NCBI GenBank assembly: GCA_043747595.1
Contig: JAYTOX010000109.1
Coordinates: 1-41,853 of the forward strand
Source of the DNA: JADKIH01 sp043747595
Lineage (GTDB): Bacteria > Bacteroidota > Bacteroidia > AKYH767-A > 2013-40CM-41-45
Length of the DNA stretch: 41,853 nt
Direction: 5' to 3'
The notes under the pieces were generated by a model, which was not told the DNA's origin, ran no database searches, and saw only the letters and a program-made list of their open reading frames with translations. Below are positions 33,473 through 41,853 of this stretch, in pieces (the stretch's first letter is position 1; every line of letters starts with the position of its first letter). A program made the position numbers and the translations under genes.

Positions 33473-34186
33473 ATGAAATCTAAAAAACTGCACATTTTTA
33501 TTTTTTTCAGTTTTACCTTTTCAGCACTCTCTGTTACTATTTTACAAGGTCAACAATTACTTTTTCATCAAGACAAGCTTTCGCAAGCTGAACTTAATTC
33601 GCAGGTAGATTCGTTAACACGAGAAGAGTTTCATAATAATTTTTCAAATATTATAGCCTATAATTATTCTGATAATCATGGTAATTTTCTTTTTATGCTT
33701 GTCAGCAATAAAGGGCCATATTTACTGGAGGATAAAGATTCAGCAGTAAGCAGAATTGAAATTATAAATTATAGAAGAGATGGCCTAGGTTTGAAAAAAG
33801 TAAAAACATTTTCAGACGAAGCATTGCCTGATTTTGTGATAGGAGTGAAGAGCATTTCGTTTTTAGAAAACTATATTTATTTTAACGATTTAGATGGCGA
33901 CAGTATAGTTGACCCTTTGGTAGTATATACTTCTCAAACAAAGACCTCTATGGTTTTATTTTATAAAGGAAGTGAAATAACTATCGAAAACGTCTTTAAG
34001 GGATATGAACAAAAATCTCTGAGCATATCGGAAAAATTTTATGCTTTACCATTAATTATTCAAGAAAAGGTAAAAGGCATTATGTTAAATATAGATTTGG
34101 AATTCCATGAACATTTCCCCAAGAAATGGTTTGCTGCCATGGGAAATAGAAAACTTTTGATCACGGAAAATGTAAGAACGAAATAA
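33473..34186 (+). CDS. Secreted protein resembling the M949_RS01915 surface polysaccharide family
   Basis: A 237-residue protein with an N-terminal signal sequence (HIFIFFSFTFSALSVTILQGQ). The body has NFLFMLVSNKG and then the acidic IYFNDLDGDSIVDPLVVYTSQT, a D-x-D-G-D calcium-like loop. The final part has FYALPLIIQEKVKGIMLNID. The DLDGDxIxDPLVVY block recalls proteins annotated as the M949_RS01915 family of surface polysaccharide biosynthesis proteins in Bacteroidota. The name comes from remembered annotation, and the biochemical role is unproven. It is followed 84 bases later by the ChrA-like gene. Confidence 0.55.
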   Translation: MKSKKLHIFIFFSFTFSALSVTILQGQQLLFHQDKLSQAELNSQVDSLTREEFHNNFSNIIAYNYSDNHGNFLFMLVSNKGPYLLEDKDSAVSRIEIINYRRDGLGLKKVKTFSDEALPDFVIGVKSISFLENYIYFNDLDGDSIVDPLVVYTSQTKTSMVLFYKGSEITIENVFKGYEQKSLSISEKFYALPLIIQEKVKGIMLNIDLEFHEHFPKKWFAAMGNRKLLITENVRTK

Positions 34187-34270
34187 ATGGAATGTTGTGG
34201 AGGATTAATAACTAGCCTCGAACTATCATTCGTAATTATTTAATAGATTGCCAAGATAAATTCAACACTA

Positions 34271-35581
34271 TTGAAAACGCCGCCAACATTTAGAGAAGCC
34301 CTTGAGTTCTGGTTGAAGCTTGGCTTTATAAGCTTTGGCGGTCCTGCCGGCCAAATTGGTATTATGCATGAGTATTGTGTAGAGAAAAAGAAATGGATTA
34401 GTGAGAGCAAATTTTTACATGCCTTGAGTTTCTGCATGATTTTACCTGGTCCGGAGGCACAACAATTGGCAACTTATATTGGTTGGTTATTGCATGGGAA
34501 GAAGGGCGGATTAGCAGCAGGAATTTTATTTGTACTTCCTTCAATGTTTATTCTCTTAGCATTGTCGGCAATTTATCTTTCATTTGGAAGAATTCCTTGG
34601 GTGCTAGCAATCTTTAATGGATTGAAGCCAGCTGTAATTGCGATTGTTTTACTTGCGTTGATAAAGATTTCAAAAAAAGCAATTAAAACTATTTTTCATT
34701 TCTTTATTGCAATTGCTGCTTTCATTGGTATTTTCTTTTTCAATATATCATTTCCATTGATAATAATTTCCGCAATATTAGTTGGAGCAATAGGCAAATC
34801 GTTATTCCATTCAGTATTTAATCAAAACACAAATGGATCATCGGAATTAAGTAATAGTGAAGTTGATTACTATATAAATGCAAACACTAAATCTAGATTC
34901 GTCGAGGTAAATTATAAAATAATAATTCGAGATATTTTTTTTGCTGTTGTTTTATGGGTGATACCATTAATATTATTTCGAATTGTCGTAAACGATTTTC
35001 TATTTTGGAAAACACTCGTTTTGTTTTTTACAAAAGCGGCTTTTTTTACTTTCGGAGGAGCTTATGCAGTATTGCCTTACGTGGCACAGGTAAGCGTAGT
35101 AAAACTTAAATGGTTAACCGACTTACAAATGGTTGACGGACTTGCATTAGGAGAAACTACGCCGGGGCCATTAATTATGGTTTTAGCATTTGTAGGTTTT
35201 ATGGCTGGTTCAGGGCATTATCAAAATTCGATTTTTATGGGTACATTAGGATTAGTAACGACTACCTACTATACATTTTTACCGAGTTTTGTTTTCATAT
35301 TCGTTGGTGCACCTTTTATTGAAAGGTCACGGGAGAACAAATCTATCCGACAGACAATGGAAATTGTTACAGCTGCTGTAGTAGGTGTAATACTGAATCT
35401 TACATTGTACCTGACAAAGGCAGTTCTTTTTTCGAAAACTGTATCATTGTCAGAAATCGATTTTATTTCTTTTGCATGGATTATTATTTCATTAACTGTG
35501 CTGTATCGATATAAAATTAATATGATATTATGGATTGTAATAAGTGCTATATTCGGTTTGATACGTTATTTTGTAATCTGA
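34271..35581 (+). CDS. chrA: Chromate-transporter family protein (ChrA-like), TTG start
   Basis: A two-domain ChrA-family inner-membrane protein of 436 residues with about 10-12 helices. The N-terminal half has LKLGFISFGGPAGQIGIMH, the signature GFxSFGGPAGQIA, then FCMILPGPEAQQLATYIGW and FVLPSMFILLALS. The C-terminal half repeats the fold with TKAAFFTFGGAYAVLPYVAQ and GLALGETTPGPLIMVLAFVGF. Both halves keep the FGG and PGP motifs. Chromate export is known for some members; other substrates are possible. No ATG exists upstream in frame (a stop is at 34244-34246), so the start is TTG 34271. Confidence 0.88.
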   Translation: MKTPPTFREALEFWLKLGFISFGGPAGQIGIMHEYCVEKKKWISESKFLHALSFCMILPGPEAQQLATYIGWLLHGKKGGLAAGILFVLPSMFILLALSAIYLSFGRIPWVLAIFNGLKPAVIAIVLLALIKISKKAIKTIFHFFIAIAAFIGIFFFNISFPLIIISAILVGAIGKSLFHSVFNQNTNGSSELSNSEVDYYINANTKSRFVEVNYKIIIRDIFFAVVLWVIPLILFRIVVNDFLFWKTLVLFFTKAAFFTFGGAYAVLPYVAQVSVVKLKWLTDLQMVDGLALGETTPGPLIMVLAFVGFMAGSGHYQNSIFMGTLGLVTTTYYTFLPSFVFIFVGAPFIERSRENKSIRQTMEIVTAAVVGVILNLTLYLTKAVLFSKTVSLSEIDFISFAWIIISLTVLYRYKINMILWIVISAIFGLIRYFVI

Positions 35582-35715
35582 TATTTAGAATAAAAGACAG
35601 TAAAATTAATAGAGAACAAACATCTTTGATGTTGGGGGTTTATTTTTTACTTGAAAACAGGCAAAATAAAAAGCACAAACAATTTTAATCGTGTAAAATA
35701 TTCACGAATAAAACT

Positions 35716-35723
35716 TAACTTTG
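35716..35723 (+). promoter_or_regulatory. -7 promoter element for the 35749 gene
   Basis: TAACTTTG matches TAnnTTTG exactly, 25 bases upstream of the ATG. No TTG lies at the best -33 spacing. An AACATC/GATGTT stem with a 3-base loop at 35619-35633 lies further upstream and could be a weak terminator for the ChrA-like gene. Confidence 0.5.
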
Positions 35724-35748
35724 GTAGAGCACTTAAAAACTTTTAAAA

Positions 35749-36594
35749 ATGGAACAGCAACTCGAACAGATCCGTGATCAGCAAAAAGCATCATGGAACA
35801 AATTTTCTACCGGCTGGAAAAAATGGGACAGCCTTACAATGGATTTTTTAAAGCCAATGGGTAACGAGATAATTCGTTTACTCAATCCAAAGAAAAACGA
35901 CATTGTATTGGATATTGCAGCCGGGACAGGAGAGCCCGGATTAACAATTGCGTCAATGTTAGATGGGGGAAAAGTAATTATTACCGATCTCTCCGACGAA
36001 ATGTTAGAAATAGCAAAAGAGAATGCTTTGCTAAGGGGAATAAAAAATGTTGAAACAATTGCTTGCGATGTTTCAGAACTTCCGTTTGTCGGCAATACAT
36101 TTGATGCAATCAGTTGTCGCTTTGGATTTATGTTTTTTCCTGACATGAAATTAGCGGCAAAGGAAATGAATCGTGTTTTAAAACCGGGCGGAAAAATCGC
36201 TACGGCTGTATGGAATGTGCCGTCAAAGAATTATTGGGTAACAGCAATCATGAGTACAATTAATAAGAATATGAACTTACCTGCACCTGCACCAAATACT
36301 CCGGGTATTTTTAGATGTGCAGAAGACGGTATGCTTGCAAATTTATTTACTGATGTTGGATTTAAAAATGTTTTACAAGTTGAAGTAACAAGCAAGTTGC
36401 GTAGTGGAACAGTCGATATATTTTGGACAATGATGACAGAAGTTGCTGCACCGGTCGTAGCAGCTTTGAGTAATGCAGAGGAAGAAGTGAAGATTAAAAT
36501 AAAAAAAGAAGTATATCAATTGATCCAAGATAAATTTCCAGATGGAAATGTAATCATTGACGCAAGTGCATTGGTGATTTCTGGAGAGAAGTGA
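35749..36594 (+). CDS. Class I SAM-dependent methyltransferase (UbiE/COQ5-like)
   Basis: A 281-residue class I methyltransferase. Motif I is VLDIAAGTGEPGLTIAS (about 58-74). Post-I VIITDLSDEMLEIAKENA and motif II ETIACDVSELPFVGNTFDAISCRFGFMFFPD follow, then AAKEMNRVLKPGGKIATAVW (motif III). The pattern is that of UbiE-like enzymes, but the N-terminal RDQQKASWNKFSTGWKKWD is that of stand-alone methyltransferases, so a quinone role is not implied. The ATG is 25 bases after the -7 element, and a terminator hairpin follows at 36668. Confidence 0.88.
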   Translation: MEQQLEQIRDQQKASWNKFSTGWKKWDSLTMDFLKPMGNEIIRLLNPKKNDIVLDIAAGTGEPGLTIASMLDGGKVIITDLSDEMLEIAKENALLRGIKNVETIACDVSELPFVGNTFDAISCRFGFMFFPDMKLAAKEMNRVLKPGGKIATAVWNVPSKNYWVTAIMSTINKNMNLPAPAPNTPGIFRCAEDGMLANLFTDVGFKNVLQVEVTSKLRSGTVDIFWTMMTEVAAPVVAALSNAEEEVKIKIKKEVYQLIQDKFPDGNVIIDASALVISGEK

Positions 36595-36667
36595 AAATTA
36601 AAAGATTAACTTATTTCTGATTATTCTCAAACCTGATAATAATGATTTAGGAAATAAGCTTCCATTT

Positions 36668-36710
36668 AATAAATGAATGATTGGTTTCAATCCGGTCATT
36701 TATTTTTTTT
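36668..36710 (+). terminator. Intrinsic terminator after the methyltransferase gene
   Basis: AATAAATGA (36668-36676) pairs with TCATTTATT (36696-36704), with an inner TGATTGG/CCGGTCA stem as an alternative pairing, followed by eight T ending at 36710. It ends the 35749 transcript. Confidence 0.65.
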
Positions 36711-36779
36711 ATTATTGTATTGGATAAATTTTATAATTACAATTTATAAAACGCACTAAAATTTATTTTGCAATTAAAC

Positions 36780-37289
36780 ATGAACTCTACCGATTTAAAA
36801 GCTCTACAAGCGCCATTAAAAGAAAAATATAAAACAGATCCTGATACTGCAACTCTCATTCTAAAAGCCAAAGGTAAAATTGGTGAAGGAATAAGTTGCA
36901 AAGTTGAAACCGGCCGAGCAATTGTGAATGCCGGATTACACCCTGCCACAGGAGGAAACGGAATGCTAGTTTGTTCAGGCGATTTGCTTTTGGAAGCATT
37001 GGTAGCTTGTGCCGGAGTTACTTTATCGGCTGTTTCAACGTCTATCGGAATTGAAATAAAATCTGGAACAGTAAGTGCAGAAGGTGAGCTCGATTTCAGA
37101 GGAACGCTCGGTGTATCTAAAGAAGCGCCTGTTGGTTTCAAGTCAATTCAGCTTTCTTTTGAATTAGTTACTGATGCAAGCGATGAACAAATTCAATCGT
37201 TAGCTAAACTAACGGAACGGTATTGTGTCGTGTATCAAACTCTAACAAGAGGCGTTGAAGTAAAAGCCAAATATCAAAAAATAAATTGA
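36780..37289 (+). CDS. OsmC-family peroxiredoxin-like protein
   Basis: A 169-residue protein of the OsmC/Ohr family, starting at ATG 36780; a TTG at 36768 would add four residues. The two redox cysteines are Cys78 in LLEALVACAGV and Cys149 in LTERYCVVYQTL, at the usual OsmC positions. The N-terminal GKGKIGEGISCKVETG-like region forms the first sheet. The family reduces organic hydroperoxides with thiol or lipoyl electrons, as homodimers with shared active sites. It stands alone between a terminator and a methyltransferase gene. Some family members are only redox sensors or have unknown substrates. Confidence 0.87.
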   Translation: MNSTDLKALQAPLKEKYKTDPDTATLILKAKGKIGEGISCKVETGRAIVNAGLHPATGGNGMLVCSGDLLLEALVACAGVTLSAVSTSIGIEIKSGTVSAEGELDFRGTLGVSKEAPVGFKSIQLSFELVTDASDEQIQSLAKLTERYCVVYQTLTRGVEVKAKYQKIN

Positions 37290-37416
37290 TTAATTTTTGT
37301 TGGCAATTAGTGGAGAATTTTTTTCACAATTTCTAAAATTAGCCTAGGTAATTTCTTAAATTTCCGGAAACATATTCAGTCATTATCTTTATTGATTAAT
37401 TGTTAAGCAATCAAGA

Positions 37417-38214
37417 ATGGGAGCATTTAGATATTTTAAAAACGAAATTAAGAAGGCGCTTCGATTCCCATCTCAGATTTATTATACAATTTCCGGAAGC
37501 AAGGTTGAGTGTAATATTTGTCATTATAAAACAAATTTGTTTGAAAGCGATAGCTGGCATTTATATACTATATGTCAAAATTGTTCTTCGAGTGTCAGAC
37601 AAAGATTATTGATAGCATCATTGACACATCTAAAGCAATTAAATTTTAACAAAATTATTAATTCGAAAAGCATTCTTCATTTTGCTCCTGAAAAGGCCAT
37701 AGGAAAAATAATGAATATGAAAACGAATAAATATAAAACCGCAGACTTTTTTGCTGAGGGTTATTCGTATGACCATATAGATTACAATATAGACATTTCG
37801 GATATGCCATCAATTCAAAATGAATCGTTCGATTGCGTAATTGCTTGCGATGTTTTAGAGCATGTGCCAGATCATATTTCAGCTATGAAAGAAGTGAACA
37901 GAGTTTTGAAACCAGGAGGCTATTGTATTTTTACCGTGCCACAAAAAGATGGACTTAAGATTACATTCGAAGATCTAACAATAACAGATAAACAGGAAAG
38001 AGAACGCGTATTTGGTCAATTCGATCACTTAAGAATTTATGGAGATGATTTTTCGGCATTATTGGAAAAGACGGGATTTGACATTACGGAAGTTGATCAA
38101 AGTTGTTTTGTAGAATCGATCGTAGATCGACATGTGCTTTTTCCGCCAATACTTTCTGATAATCCATTAGCAACAAATTATCGAAAGGTTTTTTTTGGTG
38201 AAAAAAGAGAATAA
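37417..38214 (+). CDS. Zinc-ribbon SAM-dependent methyltransferase
   Basis: A 265-residue methyltransferase with an N-terminal zinc-ribbon-like module: CNIC (Cys32, Cys35) and CQNC (Cys53, Cys56), followed by SSSVRQRLL, as in the CPxC...CPxCGSLxRHRL group of Bacteroidota methyltransferases. The class I domain has ILHFAPEKAIGKIM, FDCVIACDVLEHVPDHISAM and EVNRVLKPGGYCIFTVP. The last part (DFSALLEKTGFDITEVD) fits the C-terminal strand pair. These enzymes are often linked to surface-glycan synthesis, but the substrate is unknown. The start is ATG 37417. Confidence 0.85.
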   Translation: MGAFRYFKNEIKKALRFPSQIYYTISGSKVECNICHYKTNLFESDSWHLYTICQNCSSSVRQRLLIASLTHLKQLNFNKIINSKSILHFAPEKAIGKIMNMKTNKYKTADFFAEGYSYDHIDYNIDISDMPSIQNESFDCVIACDVLEHVPDHISAMKEVNRVLKPGGYCIFTVPQKDGLKITFEDLTITDKQERERVFGQFDHLRIYGDDFSALLEKTGFDITEVDQSCFVESIVDRHVLFPPILSDNPLATNYRKVFFGEKRE

Positions 38215-38358
38215 GTTAGCAGCTAATTTTTTAATGATAGACATTACCTTCGAGGCAGGTTCTTACCTTTATTTTGTATGAAATAATTGTGTTATTGAGT
38301 TAAATAAATGAAGGTAAAAGTAGTTATGGAGTGATGAGTTTTAATTAGAACATATAGC

Positions 38359-39603
38359 ATGAAAGAATTTATTCTCTTAAACATTGAAAATCCGGAGGAG
38401 CTTGAGAAATTATACAGGAGCAACAAAGTTCTCTTTAAAAATGAATTTAATTCTATCTATGATGAATTAAAGAAATTTCCCGGTGCAAATTTTTGGAATG
38501 AAAGGCTAAATTTCGAGCAGCAAGAAATATCTTGGGGAGCAAAAAACGAACTTGCCTTTATAGTAGCGCTCTCTTTACTTGCCGGCCTTATTGCAAAAAT
38601 CCCAGATATACTTACTATTAATTCCGAATTATTTTATAATCGTAATATTGGTTTTATAGTATTCCCTTTTTTAGCTGCATATTTTTCTTGGAAGTTTTCG
38701 TTGAACAACAAAAGAACCGTAATTGCCTTTTTCTTGATGATTGTTTCTTTGTTTTGGATAAATTTATTTCCTTCAAATAATTGGAGCGATACATTTATTT
38801 TGTCGTGTATTCATCTTCCTTTATTCTTGTGGGTAATTGTTGGATTTGTTTTTACAGGAGATAATTTGAGGAATCATGAGAGAAGATTAGATTATCTTCG
38901 ATTCAATGGCGACCTTGTAGTGATGGTCGCACTGTTATTAATTTCAGGCGCAATCATGACTGGAATCACAATCGGACTTTTTACAATGATAGGTTTACAG
39001 ATTGGCGAATTTTATTTTAGAAACGTTGTCATTGTTGGATTGGCTGCTTCGCCTATTGTTGGATCATACATCGTCCAATCCAATCCACAGTTAGTTAACA
39101 AAGTTTCACCAGTCATTGCGAAAATATTTAGTCCGCTTGTATTAATTACTTTGATTGTTTATTTAATTGCGATTGTGTTTTCAGGGAAAGACCCATATAA
39201 CGATCGAGAATTTTTAATGATTTTTAATGCCTTATTATTAGGAGTAATGGCTTTAATATTTTTCTCAATTGCCGAAACAACAAGGTCGGCTAAAAATAAT
39301 AATGGAATAATTATACTGTTGGCACTTTCCTTAGTAACGATTGTCGTTAATGGCATTGCTTTGTCAGCAATACTTTTTAGATTATACCAATGGGGAATTA
39401 CTCCAAATAGAATGGCAATATTAGGAGGGAATATTTTAATGTTTACTCATTTGTGTATTATTACTAAAAATATTTTAAAGAAAGTAAAAGAAAAAACGGG
39501 AGAAGATTCTATTGAGAAGTCGATAGCTGTATTTTTGCCAATTTATGCTCTCTGGACTCTTGTTGTCACATTTATTTTTCCTCTAATTTTTCGATTCAAG
39601 TAG
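38359..39603 (+). CDS. Polytopic membrane protein (DUF4153-like)
   Basis: A 414-residue integral membrane protein with about 10-11 hydrophobic segments after a cytosolic, charged head (ENPEELEKLYRSNKVLFKNEF). The blocks NHERRLDYLRFNGDLVVMVALLLISGA, SPVIAKIFSPLVLITLIVYLIAIVFSG and KDPYNDREFLMIFNALLLGVMALIFFS are similar to DUF4153 proteins of Bacteroidota. No enzymatic motifs are visible. It is monocistronic, 145 bases after the preceding methyltransferase gene, and TACCTTCG at 38245 may be a weak -7 element. Confidence 0.6.
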   Translation: MKEFILLNIENPEELEKLYRSNKVLFKNEFNSIYDELKKFPGANFWNERLNFEQQEISWGAKNELAFIVALSLLAGLIAKIPDILTINSELFYNRNIGFIVFPFLAAYFSWKFSLNNKRTVIAFFLMIVSLFWINLFPSNNWSDTFILSCIHLPLFLWVIVGFVFTGDNLRNHERRLDYLRFNGDLVVMVALLLISGAIMTGITIGLFTMIGLQIGEFYFRNVVIVGLAASPIVGSYIVQSNPQLVNKVSPVIAKIFSPLVLITLIVYLIAIVFSGKDPYNDREFLMIFNALLLGVMALIFFSIAETTRSAKNNNGIIILLALSLVTIVVNGIALSAILFRLYQWGITPNRMAILGGNILMFTHLCIITKNILKKVKEKTGEDSIEKSIAVFLPIYALWTLVVTFIFPLIFRFK

Positions 39604-39733
39604 ATCGATTCAGTGCAAATATTTATTGAAGATAAATTTTTCTTTTTATATTATATTTCTGACAATTTTAGAGGAAATAAAAGAACTGTGTAGGTCTACG
39701 AATACAGAATTCTTTAACTTTTGAAAGTAAAAA

Positions 39734-39775
39734 CAACGATTCAATTATTTTATTAAAAAAATAATTGAATCGTTG
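39734..39775. repeat. Perfect 17-bp hairpin between 39603 and 39829
   Basis: The arms at 39734-39750 (CAACGATTCAATTATTT) and 39759-39775 are perfectly complementary around an 8-base loop. On the minus strand the stem is followed by TTTTTAC, the form of an intrinsic terminator; on the plus strand no T-run follows. The right arm ends in TTG (39773-39775), located 20 bases before CATATTTG (39796-39803), a possible -7 element, so the hairpin abuts a putative promoter for the 39829 gene. Confidence 0.65.
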
Positions 39776-39828
39776 AAAACAACTCTTAATTTTTGCATAT
39801 TTGTGTAATACTTATAAATTCAATATAA

Positions 39829-41379
39829 ATGAAAACATTTTACGTAGTGTTATTTTGCATACTGATTTCAACCAGCATTCATTCGCAACAAAGGAGTTTT
39901 GAGTTGACAATGGATATTTCGAATATTGATAGAGTGGCAGGAGTTGTTGAAGACGACAATGGAAACTTCATTGCCGCAACCACAACCTTTCTTGGTTCAA
40001 ATTATGATATCACGTTAGTCAAGTTTTCTTCATTGGGAGTTGTTCTCGATTCGAAGAGAATAGGAACGGCCGATGCAGAATATGCAAAGTCAATTTGTAG
40101 AACTTCAGATGGAGGATTTTTCATTACTGGCTATGCAAGCTCAACATCATCAGATAACGACGCATTAGCGATAAAAGTCGACTCTGTTTTTGATGTAAAA
40201 TTTTTCAAACGGTATGGAATTGTTGCTGGAAATGATTATGCAAACGAAGGGTTTGAGGCTTTGCCCGGGAATTATACATTCACGGGAACTGTTGCAATAG
40301 GTGGAAGTGCAAAACCAGCCATGATAGTTTTGAATTCAAATGGCAATGTGATAAGAGAGTCATATTTGAATACAAATCAATTTGCAAGCCCTGAATACCG
40401 AGGAACATATTTAGGAAATGGCACGGTTGCTTATTCACATTTAGCAAATGCTATTTCAGTATTAGATACACTAGGAAATATTATTAAAAATATAAGCTAC
40501 GGCTTTGGCTATTCGTCAGCTATTATCAATTCAATAGATGGTGTACCCGCAATAATCGGAACTATCGGAATTGGTGCCGCACAAGGAAGCAGTTTAGCAT
40601 TCTGTAAAGGAAATTTAACGACAGGGTTATTAGATTACACAAAAAAATATTCAGTAACCGGGAGCAATCTTTTATCAGTAGGAATTGTTCAAGACTCCCA
40701 AAGTAATTACTATTTAGGAGGAAATTTAGAAAATTTTGGTAGTGGCTATAACGATCCTGTTGTTGTTAAAACAGACAGTACCGGAAACATTATATGGGTA
40801 AATCAATATTCTCCAACCGGCGCTATTGATTGCCAACTACATTCTATCATAGGCACTTCAGACGGAGGGATATTAATTGGAGGTAGTGTATTATTTGGAG
40901 GGAACACCGATTTGTTCTTTGCTAAAATCGATAGCATGGGTTCGAGTACATGTAATACATTACCATTTACTATTGCTCAATCTACGTTTGCTCCTGTGGT
41001 TGCAAGTCCCCATTTAATTAATGGAGGCGCTATAGGAGGAATTGGTGTTTCAACAATAGTCGATACTGCCGTGACTGTTAATCCCAATTTAATTTGCATT
41101 ACTACTAATTCTCCATCTTTTGAAATTGATAAAAGCGAATTGTTTGTTTACCCGGCTGCAACTTCCAACTATTTACATTTCTCAAATAAAAACAATTTTC
41201 AAAATGTTAGTATTGTTATTTACGATGTAGTTGGAAAAACTATTTATTATAAAGAAAATATTTCATCGGATGAAAATATTGAGCTTGGAAATTTGAACAC
41301 CGGAATGTATTTAGTTAGCATAATAAATACACAAAGCGGTAAAGTTTACAATCAGAAAATCGTAAAAATTTCAGAGTAA
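39829..41379 (+). CDS. T9SS cargo with delta-60-like repeats
   Basis: A 516-residue exported protein. The signal peptide ends SIHSQ. The body has repeats such as GVVEDDNGNFIAATTTFLG, SICRTSDGGFFITGYASS and SIIGTSDGGILIGGSVLFG, each followed by an ITLVKFSSLG- or FFAKIDSMG-type strand. This is the propeller repeat common in delta-60/SBBP-like surface proteins. The C-terminal T9SS type A domain runs from ELFVYPAATSNYLHFS to GMYLVSIINTQSGKVYNQKIVKI, with YPA instead of the usual YPNP. It is probably cell-surface associated. A partial outer-membrane-type gene follows 28 bases later. Confidence 0.85.
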   Translation: MKTFYVVLFCILISTSIHSQQRSFELTMDISNIDRVAGVVEDDNGNFIAATTTFLGSNYDITLVKFSSLGVVLDSKRIGTADAEYAKSICRTSDGGFFITGYASSTSSDNDALAIKVDSVFDVKFFKRYGIVAGNDYANEGFEALPGNYTFTGTVAIGGSAKPAMIVLNSNGNVIRESYLNTNQFASPEYRGTYLGNGTVAYSHLANAISVLDTLGNIIKNISYGFGYSSAIINSIDGVPAIIGTIGIGAAQGSSLAFCKGNLTTGLLDYTKKYSVTGSNLLSVGIVQDSQSNYYLGGNLENFGSGYNDPVVVKTDSTGNIIWVNQYSPTGAIDCQLHSIIGTSDGGILIGGSVLFGGNTDLFFAKIDSMGSSTCNTLPFTIAQSTFAPVVASPHLINGGAIGGIGVSTIVDTAVTVNPNLICITTNSPSFEIDKSELFVYPAATSNYLHFSNKNNFQNVSIVIYDVVGKTIYYKENISSDENIELGNLNTGMYLVSIINTQSGKVYNQKIVKISE

Positions 41380-41407
41380 GAGGTAGTAGACAATAAATTG
41401 ATAAAGC

Positions 41408-41853
41408 ATGAAACGATATTGGTTTTTAATTATGCTAATACTTATACTGGTTAACGTTAAAGCATACAGCAAAACTGACATTTCAATTGTTGTCGGAGCA
41501 ACTGCCGACAAAATTTATTTTGACCAATTAGAGTTACGGAAAATTACGCTTTATCATTTCGGTTACCGATTTGGTGTTACTGCTTCAGTCGATTTACATA
41601 GAAAATGGTTTGTTGATCCAACTTTATCTTATTGTACTACCGGACTTCGTTTTGATAATAGTTCTTATGGTTTAGAGCCGACTCGTTGGAATATAAATAG
41701 CATTACGTTGCAACTTCCAATTGAAAAAAGAATTGGCAAAAACTTTGGTATTCAATTTGGCCCTCAAGTTTCATACATGATTTCGGTTTGGCAATATGGG
41801 AATGGGAATGAAGGAGACATTTCTGATGCGTTTAATAGAATTGATGCAGCCGT
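41408..41853 (+). CDS. Outer-membrane beta-barrel-like protein, cut by the window end
   Basis: An open frame from ATG 41408 (MKRYWFLIMLILILVNVKAYS, a signal peptide) runs to the last base without a stop, giving 148 codons so far. Alternating hydrophobic and aromatic strands are visible: FGYRFGVTASVDLHRKWFV, then LSYCTTGLRFDN, SITLQLPIEKRIG and FGIQFGPQVSYMISVWQYG. This is the pattern of Bacteroidota porin-like or PorT-type outer membrane barrels. The 3' end lies outside the window, so length and family are unknown. Confidence 0.7.
   Translation, partial: MKRYWFLIMLILILVNVKAYSKTDISIVVGATADKIYFDQLELRKITLYHFGYRFGVTASVDLHRKWFVDPTLSYCTTGLRFDNSSYGLEPTRWNINSITLQLPIEKRIGKNFGIQFGPQVSYMISVWQYGNGNEGDISDAFNRIDAA

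Noticed and set aside
1..41853. CRISPR arrays, tRNA or rRNA genes
   Set aside because: No regularly spaced 24-40 bp repeats and no recognisable tRNA or rRNA sequence were found by eye.

Overview
This is a low-GC, almost entirely plus-strand stretch of a Bacteroidota chromosome. The evidence is five secreted proteins with a signal peptide and a C-terminal type IX secretion (T9SS type A) sorting domain, TAnnTTTG-type -7 promoter elements, and many Bacteroidota-typical families (DUF1801, DUF4242, DUF6799, DUF1569, DUF4399 and TMEM175 remnants). Genus or species cannot be told from what is visible. No tRNA, rRNA, CRISPR array or intact insertion sequence was seen.

Layout. 0-0.5 kb: a truncated tyrosine-integrase fragment and a GC-richer patch. 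0.5-6.4 kb: a methyltransferase, a His-rich-headed membrane protein, a TPR membrane protein, a GH18 chitinase-like T9SS cargo and a DUF1801 protein. 6.5-15 kb: a sparsely coding, partly decayed region holding an MDR-type oxidoreductase, a type III polyketide synthase / ICMT-like methyltransferase / flavin reductase / ferritin gene run, a small disordered protein and a Met/His-rich DUF6799 protein. 15.2-18.2 kb: a copper module (41-aa membrane peptide, CopZ-like chaperone, CopA-like P1B-ATPase). 18.5-24.5 kb: a decayed GH18 copy, a second T9SS cargo, a paralogue of the His-rich membrane protein, catalase-peroxidase KatG and a DUF4242 protein. 24.7-41.8 kb: small housekeeping and accessory genes (four GNAT acetyltransferases, a DHFR-like reductase, DoxX, SdpI, two DUF folds, a ChrA-like transporter, OsmC, two methyltransferases) interspersed with three more T9SS cargo proteins. 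The window ends inside an outer-membrane-barrel-like gene.

The most interesting structure is regulatory. Four promoters between 6.9 and 14.6 kb share one architecture: the 10-mer AATCATGTAA repeated directly with exactly 21-bp periodicity (two copies, or three at 14.5 kb), then exactly 22 bases, then a TAnnTTTG-like -7 element. These sites precede the MDR oxidoreductase, the type III PKS operon, the 65-aa disordered protein and the DUF6799 protein. The 21-bp direct-repeat geometry is that of LytTR-type response-regulator operators, so I infer a co-regulated stress or stationary-phase regulon (membrane phenolic lipid synthesis, redox, iron storage, periplasmic metal binding) whose regulator lies outside the window.

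A second theme is gene decay. A GH18 paralogue (18503-18886), a DUF4399 protein (13557-14038), a TMEM175 protein (6479-6643) and an integrase are recognisable only as broken remnants. The GH18 remnant stays in one frame from its former start codon to its catalytic motif, although it carries several in-frame stops.
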